The notes below the pieces were generated by a model. The model did not search any database. It saw only the letters and a program-made list of their open reading frames with translations, and was not told where the DNA came from. This document shows positions 14,218-21,993 of a DNA stretch of 21,993 bases, in pieces. The first letter of the stretch is position 1; each line of letters starts with the position of its first letter. This DNA is from JAHEEL01 sp964195515 (GTDB taxonomy: Bacteria > Actinomycetota > Acidimicrobiia > Spongiisociales > UBA5794), in assembly GCA_964195515.1 (NCBI GenBank), contig CAXMQO010000043.1, positions 1 to 21,993 of the forward strand, given 5' to 3'. Both the position numbers and the translations under genes were made by a program.

Positions 14218-15268
14218 GGCGCGCCAGTTCGGCGAAGAGGTTGGCGAAGGCGAGTTGCGGGCGCTGGTTCGCGGCCAGCGCTTCGATGGCAGTCAGGACT
14301 CGTTCCACCCCGGCGACCGCCTGCCTTGGGGTGATCGACGACAGAGCGGCGATGGGAACATCCGTGTTGCGGACCGGAACACCAAACTGTGCTGCGGCTA
14401 CATCGCGATAGAACGAAGCGAGGATCTCGAGACCGGTCACGTACAGAGCATCGGTGGTGCGCTTGAGTTCCCGGATCTGGCGGTCGCAATGGGACTTCGG
14501 TGCGGAGTCGCCGAGAGCATCGCGCTCCATTTGTTGCCTCTTCTTCAGCGCGGCAAGGAGCGGCTCGGCCGAGGCCATGGTCTCGTCGGCGAGACGGAAC
14601 GCGTCACCGGGATGTTCGCCGAGCCGCATCGGGATGCCCAACCAGAGCCTCCGGTACACGGCAACCTGGGGTTCGGTCGCAAGGGCAAGGGCTAGCCCGG
14701 GCCTGCCTCCAGCGATACGAGCTGCCTCGGTCGCCTGTTCCTCAGCGACACCGAGGGCGGCAAGACCTTCGATGACCTCGCTCTCGGACACCCGGCCGAA
14801 TACAACGGTCCGGCACCGGCTCGCGACGGTTGCGGGTAGATCGTCTTCGGTCTCGGCGACAATGACGAACACAGTCGCCGGCGTGGGCTCCTCCAACGTC
14901 TTCAGGAGGGCGTTGGCGGCTTCGTCGTTCATCATGCCGCCCTCCTCAAAGAGGAAGATCTTGTCGTCGGACTCGAGGGGCGTGAGTGTTGCCTGAGATA
15001 CGACCCGGCGAGCCTGGTCGACCGTGATGGATGCTCGACCCTCCGGTTCGATGAGGACGAGGTCCGGATGAACTCCTGACATCACCCGTCCGAAACAGCC
15101 CCGGTCCTCCGCACACATGAGCATCGCCGCGAACCTGCGAGCAATCGTCGACTTCCCAACGTTCGATGGACCTACGAAGAGATAAGACTGAGCCGGTCGA
15201 CTGATCTCGCGGCGCAGGAAGTCAACAACACCCCGGTGGCCAATGATCCCGTCGAACGAACTCACCAT
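14210..15268 (-). CDS. holB: DNA polymerase III subunit delta prime (clamp loader)
   Basis: A 352-aa AAA+ protein. The P-loop reads GPSNVGKST (33-41), ALLKTLEEP is the sensor-proximal block, and ASRCRTV carries the SRC motif. Delta prime is part of the loader that opens the beta clamp in replication. The usual zinc module has three or four Cys before HPDL; here only C52 and C58 remain (MCAEDRGCFGRVMSGVHPDL), so zinc binding may be lost. The start ATG 15268 overlaps tmk by 7 bases; GTG 15265, overlapping the TGA, is an alternative. The topA-tmk-holB neighbourhood is typical of Actinobacteria. Confidence 0.93.
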   Translation of the reverse strand: MVSSFDGIIGHRGVVDFLRREISRPAQSYLFVGPSNVGKSTIARRFAAMLMCAEDRGCFGRVMSGVHPDLVLIEPEGRASITVDQARRVVSQATLTPLESDDKIFLFEEGGMMNDEAANALLKTLEEPTPATVFVIVAETEDDLPATVASRCRTVVFGRVSESEVIEGLAALGVAEEQATEAARIAGGRPGLALALATEPQVAVYRRLWLGIPMRLGEHPGDAFRLADETMASAEPLLAALKKRQQMERDALGDSAPKSHCDRQIRELKRTTDALYVTGLEILASFYRDVAAAQFGVPVRNTDVPIAALSSITPRQAVAGVERVLTAIEALAANQRPQLAFANLFAELARHA

Positions 15269-15867
15269 CGTCTCCGAACCTCTCGATAGGCCGCATCAGC
15301 CACGTCATCGAGCGGGTTCCCGGCGTCGATCACCACGAAACGATCCGGCTCGGACGCCGCCGCGGCGATGAATCCGTCCGCCACGCTCCGTTGAAAGTCA
15401 ACCCCTTCGTCGCCGATGCGGTCGCCGACGTCCTGGCGAAGGAGCCCCTCAGCGGGATCGACGTTGAGGAGGATGACAAGGCTCGGCCAAACACCCAGGA
15501 GACCCGGTTCGTTCACGCTCCTCACCGCGTCGATTCCCAGACCCCGACCCGCTCCCTGATATGCCAGCGAGGAGTAGACGGACCGGTCGGACAGAACCCA
15601 CGCCCCATCGGCAAGAGCCGGGCCGACGACTTCGGCTGCGAGCTGTGCCCGAGCGGCGGCGAAGAGCAGAGCTTCGGTCCACGGATCGGGCGCGAGATCG
15701 TGGCCCAGAAGTATTGCCCGGATGCGCTCACCGGCCGCGGTGCCACCCGGCTCGCGAACCCGAACCACCCGGTGACCCTCAGCCTCGAGCCGCTCACCGA
15801 CGCGTTCGGCGACCGTCGACTTGCCTGCGCCTTCGATGCCCTCGAAAGCGACGTACGGAAGGCTCAC
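15262..15867 (-). CDS. tmk: Thymidylate kinase
   Basis: A 201-aa enzyme that phosphorylates dTMP to dTDP with ATP. The P-loop is GIEGAGKST (10-18), REPGGT is the dTMP-binding loop, and SDRSVYSSLAYQG is the DRx/Tmk motif. The LID region reads DVGDRIGDEGVDFQ. The start GTG 15867 is the natural N-terminus (MSLPYVAFEGIEG), with GAGGAA rather far upstream. It lies 77 bases after topA; that gap holds nothing recognisable. Confidence 0.95.
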   Translation of the reverse strand: MSLPYVAFEGIEGAGKSTVAERVGERLEAEGHRVVRVREPGGTAAGERIRAILLGHDLAPDPWTEALLFAAARAQLAAEVVGPALADGAWVLSDRSVYSSLAYQGAGRGLGIDAVRSVNEPGLLGVWPSLVILLNVDPAEGLLRQDVGDRIGDEGVDFQRSVADGFIAAAASEPDRFVVIDAGNPLDDVADAAYREVRRRW

Positions 15868-15944
15868 CTGATCACGTTCCTCATCCTCGGGGTTCCCGCT
15901 CCAGTTTCGCAGAGTTCGGCGCCGCGGGGGCCGGAGTGCCGACG

Positions 15945-18605
<2,661 letters not shown>

Positions 18606-18641
18606 GTGTGAGTAGTGCTCTGACGTTCGGGGACGGCCTCA

Positions 18642-18675
18642 ACGATGCGGGAGTATGGCCCTGTTGTCAAGACAA
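18642..18675 (-). promoter_or_regulatory. Putative topA promoter with overlapping palindrome
   Basis: On the minus strand TTGACA (18670-18665) is followed by 17 bases and CATCGT (18647-18642), predicting a start about 30 bases upstream of topA. TTGTC-TT-GACAA (18675-18664) is a 12-base palindrome covering the -35 box, a possible repressor site. The remaining gap to 18699 shows nothing more. Confidence 0.5.
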
Positions 18676-18699
18676 TGACTCTCTCTGCCGAAAAACAGG

Positions 18700-19752
18700 T
18701 TAGCTCTCGAAGCCCTTTCGGAACCGGTCGACGACCTTCGGCCAGGTGAATACATCTTCGACAAGCCGGCGGCCTGCTAGACCCATTCGACGAGCTTCGG
18801 CCGGGTCGTCGAGGAGCATTGAGAGGCCCTCGACGATGTCGTCAACCGAGTGAACGACGTACCCGGTCTCGGCGGGGATCACCGTTTCGGGAGAACCACC
18901 CGAGTCACCTGCGAGGACCGGCAATCCGGTTGCTGCCGCTTCGAGGAACACCAGTCCGAGGCCCTCAACCTCGAGTCCGCCCCACCGCGATTTACACGGC
19001 ATGCAGAACACATCCATCTCCCGGTAGAGCCCGGGAAGATCGGGCCACGGGACGTCGATGGCGAATCTCGCCCGCACACCGAGCTTGTCAGCGAGCTTGC
19101 GGAGCTGTGCCTCCTTGCGGCCCTTCCCGACGAGCAACACTTCGATGGGCCGGTCGAGCCTCGCCGCAGCCTCGATCAGCCGGTGCTGGCCTTTGCGCGG
19201 CACGAAACGCGAGACACACCCGACGACGGGAATCTCGCCCTCCCCGTTCGGCGGCGGAGTGAACGTCTCAATGTCGACGCCTGCGCCGACGAAGACGACA
19301 TCCTTGCCGGTCAGACGATGCACCTGGTCGGCGGTGAACCGGCTGACCGCGAAGCGCACGTCCGCATCTCCCAGCGTCTTTGCAACGATCTGCCTGGACC
19401 CCGGTGCGGCAGCCGGGATCGTGACTTCCGCGCCGTGGCTGAGCACTCCGTACGGTACGCCGAGGCGCTCACGGAGCCGTGGGCCGAGGAACGGCAGCGG
19501 ATGTGGCGCCCCGAAGAGGATCGCGTCGGGAGCGAACGCCACCGCGCGCTCCTCCACCCAGGTGGCGACAGACTTCGTCGGCCACATGAACGATGTCGTG
19601 TGCCGGCTAATCCGGTCGTCGGGTTCGGCACCTGCATCGGCGGGAGCGATGACGTGAAACTCGTCCGGGTACGCGTCGATGACGTTGGCGAGATACTGCT
19701 GAATCCCTCCGGGTTTCGGGGGGTAGTCATTCGTGATGAGCAGAAGGCGCAC
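18700..19752 (-). CDS. pimB: Glycosyltransferase family 4 (GT-B), PimB-like phosphatidylinositol mannosyltransferase
   Basis: A 350-aa GT-B enzyme. The N-terminus ITNDYPPKPGGIQQYL is the acceptor-side glycine loop, VSRFVPRKGQ and VLLVGKGR mark the nucleotide domain, and EGLGLVFLEAAATGLPV with SGGSPETV is the E-x7-E donor motif. The sequence resembles PimB', which adds the second mannose from GDP-mannose to phosphatidylinositol mannoside at the inner membrane face. The exact donor and acceptor are inferred from family resemblance only. GTG 19752 has AGGAAA upstream and lies two bases after the phosphatase stop, so translation is coupled. Confidence 0.82.
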   Translation of the reverse strand: MRLLLITNDYPPKPGGIQQYLANVIDAYPDEFHVIAPADAGAEPDDRISRHTTSFMWPTKSVATWVEERAVAFAPDAILFGAPHPLPFLGPRLRERLGVPYGVLSHGAEVTIPAAAPGSRQIVAKTLGDADVRFAVSRFTADQVHRLTGKDVVFVGAGVDIETFTPPPNGEGEIPVVGCVSRFVPRKGQHRLIEAAARLDRPIEVLLVGKGRKEAQLRKLADKLGVRARFAIDVPWPDLPGLYREMDVFCMPCKSRWGGLEVEGLGLVFLEAAATGLPVLAGDSGGSPETVIPAETGYVVHSVDDIVEGLSMLLDDPAEARRMGLAGRRLVEDVFTWPKVVDRFRKGFES

Positions 19753-19754
19753 GG

Positions 19755-20969
19755 TCAGTTTCCTAGGTGGGATGCGACGTTGTATGAGGAGAGGCGGAAT
19801 CCCCCGTCGCTGGAGATGATCTCGCTGTGCGCGGTGTTGCGCGGTACCGGCAGCACGTCCCTACCGACGAACGGAATACCGAGCATCCCGACTACGTAGG
19901 CTCGCGTGGCTCCGCCGTGGGTGAACACCCCGATCGTCCCGGTGCCGCCGTTGGCAATGCCGGCTGCGGCATGTGCGATGCGATTGCCGGTGGCGGCGAA
20001 CGTCTCACCCGTGCTTCCTCTTGGCTCGTCGAATCCGTCTCGAAAGATTCGTCGAAAGCCGTTCGGATCGGCTGCTCGAATCTCATCCACGGTCAGGCCT
20101 TCCCACTCCCCGAAGTCGAATTCTGCGAGGTCGTCAACGATCGCGACGTCCAGTCCCTGTCGCACGGCAACAGGGGTCGCCGTGTCGAGTGCCCGGGAGG
20201 ATGGGGAGGAGACGATCGCATCGAGGGGACCTATCGCCCGTGCAAGCGCCGCCGCCTGACGGCGCCCCTCCTCGGTCAACGGGGTCTCACCCCTCCCCCA
20301 CCACCGATGCTCCCGATTCGCCTCGGTCTGGGCGTGGCGTACCAATCTGAGTCGCGTTCCAGGTGGCCGGACGACTCCACCGTCGAGATGAAGATCATCG
20401 TTGAACACTGATACCTGAATCTTCTCACCGGCGAGGTGGACGGTCGTGAGCGATGCGTTCGACGGCACGAGGATCGTCGACTGATCGTCGGCGCCGACAA
20501 GTATTCCGACGATCGTCTGGATGACTCCGCCATGTGTCACGACAACCGCATGCTCGCCATCGCCGAGGCGTGCGGCGACCGTATCGAAGGCGTCGCGGAT
20601 ACGCACCTTGAAGTCCGAGAAGCGCTCCCCTCCGTCCGGTTGGAAGTCACCCGAGCCGAACCGAACACGGTCGACCTCGGGGTAGCGCTCTTTGATGTCC
20701 TCGGGGCGCATGCCGTCCCACGCGCCGAGATCGAACTCCCGCCACTCTGCGAGCGACTCACCGATACCGATCACTTCGCCGGTCGTCCTGGTCCGTCCGA
20801 GATCGGACATGACGAGAAGCGCAGCCCCGTGCCCTTCCATGCGGTCACGGAGGCGCTCAATCTGAACACGCCCACGATCGCTCAGAGGCGAGTCCGTCTG
20901 GCCTTGCCAGGTCCCGGAGATGTTGCTGGCCGTCTCGGCGTGGCGGACAAGTGTGATGGTGCGAGCCAG
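19755..20969 (-). CDS. Tandem histidine phosphatase (two RHA domains), probable CTG start
   Basis: Two phosphoglycerate-mutase-like domains are fused. Domain 1 has LVRHAET with R9 and H10 and VVTHGG with H146. Domain 2 has LVRHAQTEAN (R211, H212) and VFTHGGATR. Both retain the paired catalytic histidines, and the LSDRG and LTEEG blocks follow. The first in-frame ATG is at 20840 and would delete the domain 1 RHAET motif. The frame is open upstream to a TAG stop beyond 21012 with no ATG, GTG or TTG. CTG 20969 gives the ideal N-terminus MARTITLVRHAET and has AGGGGG four bases upstream. It is therefore about 404 aa. The substrate is unknown (sugar phosphate or nucleotide are typical). It is coupled to pimB. 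Confidence 0.82.
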   Translation of the reverse strand: MARTITLVRHAETASNISGTWQGQTDSPLSDRGRVQIERLRDRMEGHGAALLVMSDLGRTRTTGEVIGIGESLAEWREFDLGAWDGMRPEDIKERYPEVDRVRFGSGDFQPDGGERFSDFKVRIRDAFDTVAARLGDGEHAVVVTHGGVIQTIVGILVGADDQSTILVPSNASLTTVHLAGEKIQVSVFNDDLHLDGGVVRPPGTRLRLVRHAQTEANREHRWWGRGETPLTEEGRRQAAALARAIGPLDAIVSSPSSRALDTATPVAVRQGLDVAIVDDLAEFDFGEWEGLTVDEIRAADPNGFRRIFRDGFDEPRGSTGETFAATGNRIAHAAAGIANGGTGTIGVFTHGGATRAYVVGMLGIPFVGRDVLPVPRNTAHSEIISSDGGFRLSSYNVASHLGN

Positions 20970-20995
20970 GATGCCCCCTGCGTGGATCGACTCGG

Positions 20996-21005
20996 AGGTT
21001 AGGGT
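20996..21005. promoter_or_regulatory. Overlapping divergent -10 elements
   Basis: On the plus strand TAGGGT (21000-21005) is followed by six bases and ATG 21012, a leaderless layout. On the minus strand TAACCT (21001-20996) could give a short leader containing the AGGGGG site of the CTG-start gene. The two hexamers share two bases, so their transcription may be mutually exclusive. Confidence 0.45.
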
Positions 21006-21011
21006 GACTTC

Positions 21012-21215
21012 ATGACTCCACTGTTCGCTCAGACCGGATCGCCGCTACCGAGCGGCGGAGCCGAAGCCATCATCTGGGTCCTCGTCGCAGCCGTCATCGT
21101 CGGCCTCTACCTCGTCGTCCGCCACACACGCATCAAGTCGCGCCGGCACTACCTCGATCGTATGATGCGAGAAGAAGAGGTACGCCGCAACGACCCGGAC
21201 ATGAAGGACACGTAA
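21012..21215 (+). CDS. Small single-pass membrane protein, unknown function
   Basis: A 67-aa protein with one transmembrane helix (about residues 18-37, AEAIIWVLVAAVIVGLYLVV), then a strongly basic stop-transfer (RHTRIKSRRHYLDR) and an acidic tail EEEVRRNDPDMKDT. Topology is probably N-out, C-in. No family is recognised; the charged C-terminus suggests a protein-contact segment. It diverges from the tandem phosphatase across only 42 bases. The ATG is preceded by TAGGGT with six-base spacing, so a leaderless message is likely. An AGGG eight bases upstream is the alternative ribosome binding signal. Confidence 0.7.
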   Translation: MTPLFAQTGSPLPSGGAEAIIWVLVAAVIVGLYLVVRHTRIKSRRHYLDRMMREEEVRRNDPDMKDT

Positions 21216-21222
21216 TCCCCGT

Positions 21223-21247
21223 AGTCCGCGTTGTCGGACTCGCGGAC
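21223..21247. terminator. Hairpin between convergent genes
   Basis: GTCCGCG (21224-21230) pairs with CGCGGAC (21241-21247). An alternative stem AGTCCG/CGGACT (21223-21240) competes. It sits between the stops of the converging genes at 21215 and 21289 and could serve both. No T-run follows. Confidence 0.4.
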
Positions 21248-21288
21248 GTTGCTTGCATGTGGGCCACTCGCTTGAAGAAGACGAAGGG

Positions 21289-21846
21289 TCAACTCGGCCG
21301 AGCGGCGTCCTCGGCCCTGTGCTCGGTGTAGTAGTCGGCAAGGCCGAGTGATGCGAACGGCAAGAGACCGCCACTGAGCAGGCCAATCGCCGGGACTACG
21401 AACAGCATCGCAAGCGCATACGTTGAGCCGAGCAGCACCGCAATCAGGCGAGACTGCCAGCGGGTATTGTCGAGCTCCTTCAACGTGAGCATGCCGCCGA
21501 AACCGAATCCGATACACAACCCAAACACCGGATTGAACAATCCGAACGGAAGAGCGACCAGCAGCCACACACCCATCGCCTTGAGCACCGCTATTGGTGC
21601 GCGTCTGCGCCCCGATAGGAAAGCCACGGCGACGAATGTGACGGGTACCAATGCGAACCCCAGCGCAAACACGGGACCCGCCGCATCCGGGGTATCGGAC
21701 TGAGTTGCCACGATCGCCACGAGCAGGGAGCTGTAGCTGACCAACAGTACGATCGTGCCGATGCCGATCGCCAGCCAGGATCGCTTGTAGCCCTGATCCT
21801 TGTCCGTCACGGCGCGTTGCGAAGCGGCGTCACCGCCGACGAACAA
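21289..21846 (-). CDS. Polytopic membrane protein, unknown function
   Basis: Up to 185 aa with about four or five hydrophobic helices (near 26-47, 60-77, 85-115, 130-160) and short basic loops. The tail is charged (DYYTEHRAEDAARPS). I do not recognise the family. The start is unsure: the long form begins at TTG 21846, and GTG 21810 (MTDKDQGYKRSWLA) is also possible; neither has a clear Shine-Dalgarno. It follows the sugar ABC permease by only 13 bases, so it is probably the last gene of that transporter operon and might act with it (inference). Confidence 0.75.
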   Translation of the reverse strand: MFVGGDAASQRAVTDKDQGYKRSWLAIGIGTIVLLVSYSSLLVAIVATQSDTPDAAGPVFALGFALVPVTFVAVAFLSGRRRAPIAVLKAMGVWLLVALPFGLFNPVFGLCIGFGFGGMLTLKELDNTRWQSRLIAVLLGSTYALAMLFVVPAIGLLSGGLLPFASLGLADYYTEHRAEDAARPS

Positions 21847-21859
21847 TGGGTGAACATGC

Positions 21860-21993
21860 TCAGCCTTTGACCGAACCCGCCGTCAGACCGCGCACGAAGT
21901 ATCGCTGCAGCGACAGGAACACCACGAGCGGCAGCGCCATCGTGATGAACGCTCCCGCGGTCAACAGGTGCCACGCCGACCCACGCGAACCGT
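21860..21993 (-). CDS. Carbohydrate ABC transporter permease, C-terminal fragment
   Basis: Only the last 43 codons are in the window. They include AWHLLTAGAFITMALPLVVF and end SLQRYFVRGLTAGSVKG. The LQRYFVRGLTAGSVKG tail is a hallmark of MalG/UgpE-like inner-membrane permeases for sugar uptake. The permease's EAA loop and remaining helices lie beyond the window edge. The stop is TGA at 21862-21860. Confidence 0.93.
   Translation of the reverse strand, partial: GSRGSAWHLLTAGAFITMALPLVVFLSLQRYFVRGLTAGSVKG

Noticed and set aside
19755..20840. ATG 20840 as start of the tandem phosphatase
   Set aside because: It would remove the RHAET catalytic motif, which is perfectly encoded in frame upstream.

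Overview
The window is GC-rich, densely coded and mostly on the minus strand. It reads as an actinobacterial chromosome, probably from an Acidimicrobiia-like lineage; that lineage guess is inference. Supporting signs are a SigR/RsrA thiol-oxidative-stress pair, a PimB-type mannosyltransferase, a DUF2342 metalloprotease next to tilS and hpt (the same order as in Mycobacterium), the topA-tmk-holB cluster, and many GTG starts. No plasmid, phage, insertion sequence or CRISPR array was seen.

Layout. Positions 1-2384 (minus) hold a partial hpt, tilS and a DUF2342 zinc metalloprotease. Positions 2441-8289 (minus) hold cydA-cydB-cydD-cydC, encoding cytochrome bd quinol oxidase and the ABC exporter needed for its assembly. 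An upstream region of 275 bases carries a 12-bp direct repeat and a long heptamer array. Position 8565 starts a small secreted/membrane protein (minus). Positions 8938-9975 (minus) are a three-gene operon: sigR, rsrA and a 66-aa zinc-site protein. A SigR-type promoter precedes it and a strong hairpin follows it. A tRNA-Thr(CGT) gene runs divergently on the plus strand.

Positions 10229-12263 (minus) carry two exported proteins, an SGNH-type hydrolase and a Thr-rich lipoprotein. Positions 12363-13426 (plus) carry a 51-aa ORF resembling the extreme N-terminus of threonine synthase, translationally coupled to a PfkB sugar kinase. Positions 13558-18605 (minus) carry topA-tmk-holB-plsC. Positions 18700-20969 (minus) carry a tandem-domain histidine phosphatase followed by a PimB-like glycosyltransferase. 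The right end has a small membrane protein (plus), a polytopic membrane protein and the C-terminus of a sugar ABC permease (both minus).

Three patterns cut across the genes. (1) At least six genes that face an intergenic region show TANNNT, 6-7 bases, then ATG, which is the signature of leaderless transcription. (2) Four unrelated arrays of 7- or 8-bp tandem repeats sit at or just beyond gene 3' ends, and two of them encode the last residues of the protein. (3) The tandem phosphatase is complete only if it starts at a CTG codon. I found no clear-cut new multi-gene system. The best candidates for follow-up are the leaderless/repeat architecture, the threonine-synthase-like leader ORF, the sigR-linked zinc-site protein and the CTG-start phosphatase.
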